From Trypanosoma brucei gambiense DAL972 (Eukaryota; Euglenozoa; Kinetoplastea; Trypanosomatida; Trypanosomatidae), in the NCBI RefSeq assembly GCF_000210295.1, contig NC_026744.1, positions 372,001-436,000 of the forward strand: a stretch of 64,000 nucleotides of DNA. Reading direction: 5' to 3'. This document shows, in pieces, positions 31,374 to 40,490 of this stretch. The notes under the pieces were generated by a model, which was not told the origin of the DNA, searched no databases, and saw only the letters and a list, made by a program, of their open reading frames with translations. Made by a program: the position numbers and the translations under genes. Position 1 is the stretch's first letter, and every line of letters begins with the position of its first letter.

Positions 31374-33632
31374 ATGGCTTACCAGCAGTCACGGGCTCTA
31401 AAGAAGGAGTTTTCTCTTCCCATGGTGCCCGGTATGACGTGTGGTGAAGAGATGCTCCGACGGAGTTACCACCGCACTCAAGTGCACGGAAGGAAGTATG
31501 ACACCAATACACACATTGACGGTGTCCCAGAGGACATGTCAAGGTTCAACTTACAAACGGTTTCGTCCATCTCCAAGTATGCTCCCGAGATGCTTCCCAC
31601 CGCTACGCAAACGCAGAAAAGTGATGAGCAAAATGTCGACCTCACTGGCCGCGTGCTGCGTTTCTACGCTTACACGAAGGAACTCGTCCCCGAGAGCTTC
31701 GTTGAGCGGGAACGCGTCCGGAAGTTTGTCTTTAACGTCTTTTTGGAGGACAATACCATGAGTGTGGTAGAGGACGTTGCCGACAACTCCGGTATTGCCA
31801 TGCCCGCTTCTCTGAAACGGCACATCGTCCCACTTCCGGATGGATCACCCATTACATTTGCCAACTTCCGTGTGGGTGAAACCATCACCTTCTATGGCCG
31901 GACGTACATGGTGTACGACGCGGACAAGTTTACACGTGATTTCTATTCGCAGTCAGGACTAGAGCTTGACCCGGCACTGCCGCTTCCCTTTGACGCATAT
32001 ACGGAACTCCAGAATCGGCCAAAGAAAATATATGCCGTGCGTACCATCGCGGCCAGCGACCCAACGAACCTCACACTCTTACCCGAGCAGGTGCGCGCCA
32101 CGCAGCAGTTCCTAAAGCATGACGGCGAGGTGTTGCGTTGCGATTGCGTGTGGGATGACATGGAGGCATTGCACGGTACCAAACATTACCTGACACTGTA
32201 CTATTTTCTTTCGGATGACAGTATTGCATTGGTGGAGAAAGATTATCCCAACAGTGGTCGCGATCCGTTCCCGCGTTTCTTCCGCAGGCAGCGCGTAGCC
32301 AAACCCAAGGATGGCAGGTTCGACCCCACTTCATTGGGTACACTTACCTTTGAGGACACGAGCAACAGAGACTACTATACTGACGCCGATATTCGTATTG
32401 GCAACTGTTTACACGTTTTTGGTCGTGATGTGCTCATCTATGACTATGATGAATATACTCAGCACCACCTTCTCAAGAAATTTGGTATTACTTCATACGA
32501 TCCCATACCGGGAGGTAAAAATCCTCCAGCAGCCCCAATCGGCTGCCACAGGCGCGAAAAGACAGCACAAGAGTTGGAGGAAGTTCAGATGCGGAAGCGC
32601 GCGGAGAATCGCATGCGGGAATATGGTGATGTAACCGTTAAGTTCCTCATGAGGTTGGATAACGCAAAGTATGAGGATGAAATCCGGCGCTTCGTTCTCA
32701 CAGTGTACCCAGCAGATGATACTATCTCCATCTTCGAGCCTGTTATACGGAACATGGGCATTGTGGGCGGAAAATTTCTTCAGCGGCAGCGTAGCAAGCG
32801 CCCCAATGGTGAATTCTACACAGCAAAGGACTTCTTCGTTGGAGCGCGCTTGACCATCAATGGTTTCCCCTTCGTTATCTTATCCAGCGATGAGCGGTCT
32901 TTGAGCTATATGGAAACCAAACACGATGAGTTTATCCGCTCTGACATCAATTACGTGGTGAGGAAGCTACGGGCAATGCTTCTAAGTAGAAAAACGGGGT
33001 TGGTCGAGGCGTTCAGAGAGGCGGATAAGGAGAACTCAACTGGACTGAAAATGGATGTCTTTCTGGATATTATGAACCGGCTAAAGTTAGACATATCCGA
33101 GCAAGAGCTGCTAAGTCTCCTGAGGTACTTCGACAAACAAAATGAGTCGTATGTATCTTATGAAGAGTTCATGAGCCGTGTGATGCCTGAGGGAGTTGCA
33201 GTTGCTTCTGATGATCGGCCATGGGAAGTAATCGATGCCCAAAGCGCCGAAGAGGAGCTCGCTGCCTTTGTGGTCGATCCCCGTATCGACGAGGAGAAAC
33301 GCCTTCGAGCTGAGCAGATCTCCTTAGCTGCGCGAGGGGCAGAAGAGTTCCTCACCTTATACGACCAGCGCCGACAACTGGTGTTAAAGGAGTTTCGTGC
33401 CATGACGGATTACTCTCCTGAGGGAGTTATTGGGGCCAAAGAATTCAAGATGTGTATTCGAAGGAAGTTGTTCGTGCAAACTATTCCAGATGCGGCACTC
33501 GATGCCCTTTGTGACAAGTTATTCCCACCCGAGATGCCGAAACTTAGTCTGGAGGAGCTTACGAGAGTGTTCAACGGCACCTCTACCTTGCCACGGAATA
33601 TGAAGGATATCAAAGCAGGTGAATCCAAGTAA
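31374..33632 (+). CDS. Triple-DM10, EF-hand axonemal protein (Rib72/EFHC1 family)
   Basis: The 752-residue protein contains three DM10 domains at about residues 90-197, 247-375 and 416-515. A pair of EF-hand-like motifs follows at about 541-606, with a second degenerate helix-loop-helix region at about 660-730. This is the exact architecture of Chlamydomonas Rib72 and vertebrate EFHC1/EFHC2. These are microtubule inner proteins that line the A-tubule of axonemal doublets and stabilise protofilament ribbons. A flagellar axoneme location in the trypanosome is therefore expected. The EF-hand loops are only partly canonical (DKENSTGLKMDVF, DKQNESYVSYEEF), so calcium binding may be weak or lost. 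The length matches the family. The ATG at 31374 is the first after the predicted acceptor. Confidence 0.94.
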   Translation: MAYQQSRALKKEFSLPMVPGMTCGEEMLRRSYHRTQVHGRKYDTNTHIDGVPEDMSRFNLQTVSSISKYAPEMLPTATQTQKSDEQNVDLTGRVLRFYAYTKELVPESFVERERVRKFVFNVFLEDNTMSVVEDVADNSGIAMPASLKRHIVPLPDGSPITFANFRVGETITFYGRTYMVYDADKFTRDFYSQSGLELDPALPLPFDAYTELQNRPKKIYAVRTIAASDPTNLTLLPEQVRATQQFLKHDGEVLRCDCVWDDMEALHGTKHYLTLYYFLSDDSIALVEKDYPNSGRDPFPRFFRRQRVAKPKDGRFDPTSLGTLTFEDTSNRDYYTDADIRIGNCLHVFGRDVLIYDYDEYTQHHLLKKFGITSYDPIPGGKNPPAAPIGCHRREKTAQELEEVQMRKRAENRMREYGDVTVKFLMRLDNAKYEDEIRRFVLTVYPADDTISIFEPVIRNMGIVGGKFLQRQRSKRPNGEFYTAKDFFVGARLTINGFPFVILSSDERSLSYMETKHDEFIRSDINYVVRKLRAMLLSRKTGLVEAFREADKENSTGLKMDVFLDIMNRLKLDISEQELLSLLRYFDKQNESYVSYEEFMSRVMPEGVAVASDDRPWEVIDAQSAEEELAAFVVDPRIDEEKRLRAEQISLAARGAEEFLTLYDQRRQLVLKEFRAMTDYSPEGVIGAKEFKMCIRRKLFVQTIPDAALDALCDKLFPPEMPKLSLEELTRVFNGTSTLPRNMKDIKAGESK

Positions 33633-34284
33633 TAATTAACTTGGAGTAGAAACTCAAGGAGGAGAGGGGAATTATGGGAGGGTTTGAAATGTGCCAAGGA
33701 GTGGAGAGGAAACAACAGGCAGTGACCATGAGGAGGAAGCGGGGAAGGGATGGTGATGAAGTGCATTAACATACTTTGCAGGCGAGACGAGCTCAATGCG
33801 CAACAACGATACAAGTGGAGGCACACCCACAGACATAGGCTCGGAAATAGATGTGCTCAGGTGGAGCCGCTTAATCTCATCTTTCCACATACAAAAGCGA
33901 TGCAAAAGCGCTCCCAACGCCTTCCATCGTCTCACGATGCTCCGCAGTTTGTGAATTCCCTAGACTCGTTTTGTCGAGGAAAGGATGCTGCTTTTTCTTT
34001 CTTTCTACTCTCCCACCCTCTCAACCTTGTTCCTTTTTTTTTTCGCTATTGTTCCAAATGTCATCCTTATGTATTATATGTGAAATTAGAACCACTCAGC
34101 CGTGCCCACATCATAGGGGCGTGAATAACCTACTGGAAGGAAGAAGATGCAGACGTGAAAACAGCTAAAAGAGACAACAGTTTCAAGAAGGGAAGAAAAG
34201 TTTGGGTTATGAACAGTGCTTGAGACGTCATCTGTTCCTTCACCGCTTATCGGCCCTTTTTTTGTTTATTTGTTGCACACGCAA

Positions 34285-34320
<36 letters not shown>

Positions 34321-34615
34321 GCTGAAACGTAGACTACTCTGGTTTAATCTGTTGTGAATGTCTTGAAGCCGTTTTTCCGAGAATAAAAGCAGAGAAGGGG
34401 GGAAAGCGATCTAAGAAAAACTCGCTCCCTACTCCTACTGGCCGTATGATACTCGTATCCTTTTTGTTATGAGCTCTGCTTCGTGTTATTTACCTTTTGT
34501 TGCCTGTTTCCTTTCCCGATTTGCCCGGTTTCTTCCACACCTTTTCAACTTGTTGTGCTGTTGGACACCCTACACCATCCTTCGTATTATTTCCCACAAT
34601 AATAAAAAAGAGGAT
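33633..34615. other. Intergenic region with CA repeat
   Basis: Contains a GC-richer patch at about 33780-33960 with a frame from ATG 33750 that I do not accept as a gene, the (CA)n run at 34289-34319, and a long pyrimidine tract at 34478-34599 just before the SELENOF-like start. Confidence 0.55.
34289..34319. repeat. (AC)n microsatellite
   Basis: Thirty-one bases of alternating A and C in the gap upstream of the SELENOF-like gene. Confidence 0.95.
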
Positions 34616-35122
34616 ATGATGTGCAATTCCTTTGTTGCCCTTTTGGTTTCTCTCGCGTTATCCCGTGGGAGCTTCGCTGATGTGGACATTGGCGACTCCA
34701 AAGGGCGGCCAGCGGATGAGTGCCGCTTATTGGGATTTGACAAACCTAGTGTTCGTTGTGGTCATTGTACACTCCTGAAGCAGCACACAACAAATTTCAC
34801 GCTGTATGAAGAGTGTCTGTCTTGCTGTGTAGATGAGAAGGTCCCACAGCTGTTATGGTACGCCACGGCCCGGTTAGTGGTGAAGAGCAAATCCCGGGAC
34901 GAACCTGATCGAGAAGTGGATAAATTCTTAGCGAAGTATAGGAATAAATTTGGGAACCGCTTACAGGTAGTGAACAGTGCAATTGGGCAACCGACACATC
35001 TGATCATGGTGGGCGACCGCGGCACCAGGGATGCGCAGTGGGTCGTCGAAGACTGGTCGGTAAGCTCTCTGCATGATTACCTGGTGCGGGCGTTCAATAT
35101 GGAGACGGAGGAACTTTTGTAA
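34616..35122 (+). CDS. SELENOF/Sep15-like ER protein lacking the redox motif
   Basis: From the ATG at 34616 the 168-residue product begins with a clean signal peptide (about residues 1-21). It then shows the Cys-rich N-terminal module of the 15-kDa selenoprotein family: C36, C48-x2-C51, C67-x2-C70-C71. In animals this module binds UDP-glucose:glycoprotein glucosyltransferase (UGGT) in the ER folding cycle. The thioredoxin-like part follows, with the family landmarks YA at 82-83 and a terminal W-x(n)-L-x2-Y/F-L. Where SELENOF has its CGU redox triplet, this protein has K90-S91-K92, so no Cys or Sec is available for catalysis. The frame also opens at an ATG at 34469, but that would add 49 residues that mostly translate a polypyrimidine tract. 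The start is therefore likely, not certain. No ER-retention tetrapeptide is seen; retention may be through UGGT. Confidence 0.82.
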   Translation: MMCNSFVALLVSLALSRGSFADVDIGDSKGRPADECRLLGFDKPSVRCGHCTLLKQHTTNFTLYEECLSCCVDEKVPQLLWYATARLVVKSKSRDEPDREVDKFLAKYRNKFGNRLQVVNSAIGQPTHLIMVGDRGTRDAQWVVEDWSVSSLHDYLVRAFNMETEELL

Positions 35123-35821
35123 CATTCCGGAACCTGCTGAAGGAATTGTGGTGCTGTTTTGTTGCCGTTACAGATGTTTGTTGAGCGGTGGCGGTGGGGG
35201 GAAAGGTGCTATACGAAATGATGCAGCAGCGGCCCGGACATACCATTGTAATTTTGTCTCCTCTCCTCTTTCCTCTGACATGTGCCTCCTACTTGTGAAT
35301 GTTCTTCCTCACTGCTTCTGTTGTGCCTTTGCACGTCACATCAAATTTCAATATACATGTCCGATCACTCTCATTATTGTAATTCTTGCTTTCCTCGATT
35401 ATTGGGTGTTGCTCTTTCTCCTTCACAAGAAGGTATAACAACTTTAGCAGACCTTGGAGAGCATTTCGCGAGTTCCATCTCCAATCTTGAGCGTGATTAT
35501 TTTACTGTTTTCCCCTGTTTAATTTAAAGTTCCACTCAAATTTACCTGCGTTACGTGTATATACATAAACGAGTGTCAATATTACTGACGAGGGCGAGCG
35601 GAAGAAGAAGGGAAAGGGCAAAGAGGAGCGAGATAGGTTTTTATTTATTTATCATTTTCGGCCAATTTAAATATAATACGGTATACGGATTTACACCTTT
35701 CTACAGCTCGGCGGTCGGCAAGGACAGCGTTTCGTTCACTGAAGCTACATCAGTGAAGTAAGTTGTTTGCCATAACTTGTTTACCTATTATTGTGCGGCA
35801 GCATCATTTTATTCGAACACT
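35123..35821. other. Intergenic region
   Basis: The 3' untranslated region of the SELENOF-like gene and the leader of the dehydrogenase gene. No separate gene; the 121-codon frame at 35073-35438 overlaps the previous gene and looks random. Confidence 0.6.
35690..35706 (+). promoter_or_regulatory. Possible trans-splice acceptor for OGDH E1 gene
   Basis: A short C/T tract precedes the AG at 35705-35706. A second candidate AG lies at 35800-35801, only 20 nt before the ATG. Neither tract is strong. Confidence 0.3.
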
Positions 35822-38800
35822 ATGATGCGCCGTGCCTTTACGCGGGGTGCATGCGCAGCTCAGTCGTTCAGCATGGTACGCTTTTATACGGATGCCAAAA
35901 CTGTTCGGCAGCCGCACCGCTACGACCAGGCAATCACCGCTGAGAACGAAGTATACATTGAACAGCTGCTCAAACAATACGAACAGAACCCGCGCGAAGT
36001 GGACGGCAGTTGGATACCAATTCTTGAGAAACTGCGTAGCGGCTCTCTGGATGCACCTCTCGTGCAGGACTTCACCCGACCGGTGAAAGATGCCTCAAAA
36101 AGTGACAGCGAGCGTAGGCAAAGCATGGGCATTACTTGGATGGTTACGGCATATGAAAGGTATGGTCATCACTACGCCAAAGTGAATCCTCTCAGGAGTG
36201 AGCAAGATGTGGAAAGTGACCGAAGGGACTTGTTAAATCTTCACTACTCCAGCTTCGGCTTCACAGATCAAGACCTTACCAAGGTGTTTCCTGTAGATAT
36301 TGGTGGTGGCTTAAAGGAGGCTTTTGGTGAGAATGTGAAGGAAGCAACTCTGCAGCAAATAGTGGAGAAGCTACAGATGATGTACTGCGGTTCCATTGGA
36401 TTTGAGTTTCTACTAACTGAGGGTGATGACGTCCGTCATTGGTTTCACAAAGAAATCTTGAAAACGTTTGAACCCCTTAGCAAGGAAGAACGTATTCACA
36501 TTTTAGACGACGTGGTGAAAAGTTGTGGCTTTGAAACCTTCATTCAGCTCAAGTATGGGACGCAGTTGCGTTTCGGTCTTGACGGTGCAGAGGCTCTTGT
36601 TCCTGCTGTAATTGCATTGATGCAAGAAGCCAGCGACCTCGGCGTCACGTCATTTGTCCAGGGCATGCCCCACCGCGGCCGTTTGAACCTTTTAGCCAAT
36701 GTGAAGGTAAAGCCGCTAACCGACATACTAGCTGAATTCGAAGGGAAGACACACCGAAATGCGATCGCTCGTCTCGGTGATAACAAATATCACCTGGGAG
36801 CAGACAGACAAATTGAATTGCGCAACGGCAAAGTTATTAACTTTGATTTACTGTGCAATCCCTCCCATTTGGAGGCCATGAATCCCCTGGTTCTTGGCAA
36901 AGCGCGCGCACGCATGGTGGTCGAGAAGGACTCTGAGTGCGTCAGGACCCTCCCCATCATTGCACACGGTGACGCCGCCATATCTGGTTTGGGAATGGGC
37001 CACGAGACCATGGGTCTATGGGATCTTGATAACTACCGTGTCGGTGGTACCGTCCACATCATTACGAATAACCAAGTGGGCTTCACAACCGACTCGGTTG
37101 ATGCTCGAAGGGCAAAGTATTGCAGTGACATTTCAAAAATACACACCACACCCGTGTTGCACGTAAATAGCAACGATGTTGAGGCGTGTGTTCGCGCGGC
37201 GCGCATCGCGGCACGTTTCAGGCAGACGTTCCACCGTGATATTATCATTGATCTTATCGGTTACCGACGAAATGGTCACAATGAAGCAGATTTCCCCGAT
37301 TTTACCCAGCCGCAAATGTACCAAATCGTTCGATCGCTTCGACCGCTGGTTGACCTTTACTCCGATACGCTGGTGGAGGAGGGTGTTCTAACAAAGGAAG
37401 ATGTTAAGGCAAAGAAGAAGGAATACGAATCACGACTGCGTGAAGCCTACGAAACTGCGCAGAGCTGTCCAGAGTACACAAAGGTGATCCCTAATTTAAG
37501 GGAAGATGCGGGGAATGCGAGCGAAGGCTACGATCTTGCGGCTGAGAAGGAGGCAAACCTCCCAAAGGCAGTTGAAACGGGTGTCGACATTGAAGTACTA
37601 CGCCGAGTTGGTTTGCACGTCACAACAATACCAAGCGAGGTAAAGAAGGTTCACCCCGTTGTGGAGCGTACATACGCGGCACGGAAGAAGGCTATTGAAT
37701 CCGGTGAAGGTGCCGAATGGTGTTTGGCTGAGATGCTGGCGTTTGGAGCCACGGCGTTGGAAGGAACACATGTGCGGTTGGCGGGGGAGGATGTTGAGCG
37801 GGGAACTTTCACTCAGCGCCATGCCGCGGTAACAGACTTGGAGACAAACAAAAAGTACATACCGTTGTGTAGTCTGAGCGAAGACCAGGCGCTCGTCACG
37901 ATATGCAACAGCAGTCTTTCCGAGTTCGGTGTGTCAGGCTTCGAATTGGGCTACAATGCCGTGAATCCACACACCCTGGGCATGTGGGAAGCGCAATTCG
38001 GCGACTTCGCGAATGGCGCCCAGGTTATTTTTGACCAATTCTTATGTTGTGGCGAAGAAAAATGGAATGCCAAATACAGCCTCGTCTTGTCACTCCCGCA
38101 CGGTTACTCTGGTGCGGGTCCCGAACACAGTTCGGCCCGCATTGAGCGGTACCTGCAACTGTGCAGCGATACTGACGTGGTACCACACAACTTTCGTCGT
38201 GGCTGCCCACTCCAACTGCTGGAGGCCCGCATCCAACGTTTCAACTGGCAGGTCTGTTATCCCAGCACACCTGCAAACTACTTCCATGTTCTCCGCCGTC
38301 AAGTGCGGCGGGGAGACCCCAAGCCACTTGTTGTTTTCTTCTCAAAGGCGCGACTTCGTGCCCCTAATGTTTCATCTCTCAGTGAGATGTCTACGGGTAC
38401 GTCATTTAAGCCAGTCATCGACACCGCTGTGAACGACGAGGTTATTGCTCGCAAGGTTCTCTTCTGTACTGGTCAGATTGAGAGCATCGTGGATGATCGC
38501 CGAAAGAAGCTTCAAGCGGAAAAGCCAGGCGTTCACGACGATGTTGTACTGGTCAAGTTGGAACAGCTCTCACCATTTCCGTGGGAACAAGTGGCCGATG
38601 TATTGGAAAAGTATCACGGTCGGAACCCGAACGTCCAGTTTGCGTGGTTGCAGGAGGAACCAAAGAACATGGGTTCATGGGCGTATGTGCGGCCGCGCCT
38701 TCAAAGACTGCTCAGACACTTGGGAATGGCGGGGTCAAGTGATTTCTTGCCATATGTCGGACGCGTGACAGCGGCCTCACCATCCACCGGATACGCCACC

Positions 38801-38848
38801 GTTCACGCTGAGGAGGAGGCAGAAATCATCAGGCAGGCGCTGGCGTAA
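35822..38848 (+). CDS. 2-oxoglutarate dehydrogenase E1 component
   Basis: The 1008-residue thiamine-diphosphate enzyme decarboxylates 2-oxoglutarate and passes the succinyl group to the lipoyl arm of E2 in the TCA-cycle complex. Visible landmarks are the GMPHRGRLN segment, the cofactor region H382-G383-D384-A-A with the downstream E and N416-N417 (NNQVGFTT), RRNGHNEADFPDFTQP, and the C-terminal EEPKNMGSW motif. These match bacterial SucA and mitochondrial OGDH along the whole length. The N-terminus from ATG 35822 is Arg/Ala/Ser-rich without acids (MMRRAFTRGACAAQSFSMVR), a mitochondrial presequence. From memory, T. brucei has two E1 genes, and an E1 has been reported in glycosomes of bloodstream forms; this sequence alone does not tell which. 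The TTG at 35777 that opens the frame is rejected. Confidence 0.96.
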   Translation: MMRRAFTRGACAAQSFSMVRFYTDAKTVRQPHRYDQAITAENEVYIEQLLKQYEQNPREVDGSWIPILEKLRSGSLDAPLVQDFTRPVKDASKSDSERRQSMGITWMVTAYERYGHHYAKVNPLRSEQDVESDRRDLLNLHYSSFGFTDQDLTKVFPVDIGGGLKEAFGENVKEATLQQIVEKLQMMYCGSIGFEFLLTEGDDVRHWFHKEILKTFEPLSKEERIHILDDVVKSCGFETFIQLKYGTQLRFGLDGAEALVPAVIALMQEASDLGVTSFVQGMPHRGRLNLLANVKVKPLTDILAEFEGKTHRNAIARLGDNKYHLGADRQIELRNGKVINFDLLCNPSHLEAMNPLVLGKARARMVVEKDSECVRTLPIIAHGDAAISGLGMGHETMGLWDLDNYRVGGTVHIITNNQVGFTTDSVDARRAKYCSDISKIHTTPVLHVNSNDVEACVRAARIAARFRQTFHRDIIIDLIGYRRNGHNEADFPDFTQPQMYQIVRSLRPLVDLYSDTLVEEGVLTKEDVKAKKKEYESRLREAYETAQSCPEYTKVIPNLREDAGNASEGYDLAAEKEANLPKAVETGVDIEVLRRVGLHVTTIPSEVKKVHPVVERTYAARKKAIESGEGAEWCLAEMLAFGATALEGTHVRLAGEDVERGTFTQRHAAVTDLETNKKYIPLCSLSEDQALVTICNSSLSEFGVSGFELGYNAVNPHTLGMWEAQFGDFANGAQVIFDQFLCCGEEKWNAKYSLVLSLPHGYSGAGPEHSSARIERYLQLCSDTDVVPHNFRRGCPLQLLEARIQRFNWQVCYPSTPANYFHVLRRQVRRGDPKPLVVFFSKARLRAPNVSSLSEMSTGTSFKPVIDTAVNDEVIARKVLFCTGQIESIVDDRRKKLQAEKPGVHDDVVLVKLEQLSPFPWEQVADVLEKYHGRNPNVQFAWLQEEPKNMGSWAYVRPRLQRLLRHLGMAGSSDFLPYVGRVTAASPSTGYATVHAEEEAEIIRQALA

Positions 38849-40490
38849 TGTTGGTTGAAGTTGCTGTTTTATGGGGGGGGAGGGGAAAAGGGGGGGAGAA
38901 GAAGAAACTCGACTACAAATGGGAAGTTTTGTGTTGCGACCTCCCAAAGAGAAAAAGGGGGAGGAACAGTAAATATTATGGGGGAAGCGGTGAACACGAG
39001 GGATGGGCTGAATTAGTGGTAACGAAATAAACGAGTGGATGAGTGAGAGGGCATGGGAAAGAAGCAAAGGGGGGGAAAACAAATCCGCGGATGAAAGAGA
39101 AATGACGAGGTGTAACAAATGCAACATGTGACGTCGTTCCCTCCCTCCCACCCCCATCTGTCCTTTCCCTTTATCTTCGTCGCAGCGTTCGAATTTTCTG
39201 TTATTAATTTTGTCATTTTTGTTTGTTTGTTTTTTTTTTTTTGGACTCCCTCTGGCATAAAGAACAACGGCATTGAGAAATCGAAGTGAAATGATGCTTC
39301 AGGGAAGCGGGATATGGAGAATAGGAAAAAAAATAAGCTGCAGTCATTGTGGAATTTGGTTTCGTCCTCTTATTATTATGTTGTATTGTTTTATTAACAA
39401 ATGATAACAGAACGGGAATGAAAGAGAAAGCGAACGGAAATAGAAAAGTACCTTGTTTATTATTATTATTTTTTTTTTCCTGACGGGCCTCGTCAGCTTT
39501 TGAAGATTTTCTGTTATAAGCGCGGAAGGGTGTGTTAACCTGAAACGGGACAATGCGTGCAGGGCGAATACGCAAATAAATATATATTTCGCTTTAAATA
39601 TATCAATCGGTCATCTATTTACATGATTCCTTTTAACGGCGGGACAAGTTTTTCCCGGTTCCCACCCCGCTCCCCCTCCGAGTGCCGTTGCAGGGAAAAT
39701 GGAAGGGAGAAGGAAACGAGAGAAAAGCTCATGTTCTTGGTTTATTTGTTAATTGTTCCTCGTCTTTTTTTATTATTTTATCGGCGAGCTTACCTACCTC
39801 GTGGGCAAGGGAAGTCCACCACTTTTCAGCGACGGTAGTACCCTTTCTGCCTTTTTTTTAAAAAAATTCAATCACCACCCGCTTTCCCGTTACACCTTGT
39901 TATATCTCCTTTATCTCCTGGGATTGTTGTTGTTGTTGTTTCATATCGGTTTGTTTCAACTACTTCGGTCGTCACATTGCTAACATCACAATCCGTTACA
40001 AAATGGTGATGAGGCGATGGTGTGGCGGAGTTCAGTGACGAGAGGAAGAAGTTAATGAAAACACAGTGAATAAGGGGGGAAAAAAAGAAGAAGCGAAGAA
40101 ATAGGGGCAAAGAGCGTTTTTTTTTTGTTAATGATTGTTATAGCAGCTGTTGAGGATGCAAGTGTAACATGTTGTTTTTTTTTTTATGTGTCACTCTCAC
40201 ACATTTTAACTTTTGCCTCACTAATTTCAATTTACTTCACTTGTTCTTGCATTACATGTAGAGGGGGTGCTTCTGGTCCCAGCGACCTACAACACCAAAG
40301 CAAGGAAAAACATATTTATGGTGAAATAATTTTTGAAAAGGGGGAGAGGAAAAAGAAATAAAAACAGAAATATATAAAAATCATTTGTTGTTTTTTTTTT
40401 GCTAGTTATTATTCGTTTTATTCCCCTCCCCTCAAAGAAGTTTGGCTCAACTACCAGCGGTGGTTGTAGTTTTGCAGAAGGAGAGAAAAC
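38849..40490. other. Intergenic region, 1.6 kb
   Basis: G-rich just after the dehydrogenase stop, then T/A-rich. No gene-like frame on either strand; the minus-strand frames at 38777-39575 are low-complexity. Confidence 0.6.
40410..40437 (+). promoter_or_regulatory. Predicted trans-splice acceptor for FAB1 gene
   Basis: A C/T tract at 40410-40432 ends in the AG at 40436-40437, leaving about 53 nt before the ATG at 40491. Confidence 0.5.

Noticed and set aside
33750..34124. 124-codon ATG frame after the Rib72-like gene
   Set aside because: The translation becomes Phe-rich pyrimidine-tract sequence in its second half and has no upstream acceptor or recognisable content.
35777..35821. Extension of OGDH E1 to a TTG codon
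   Set aside because: Non-ATG start; the double ATG at 35822/35825 begins a typical mitochondrial presequence.
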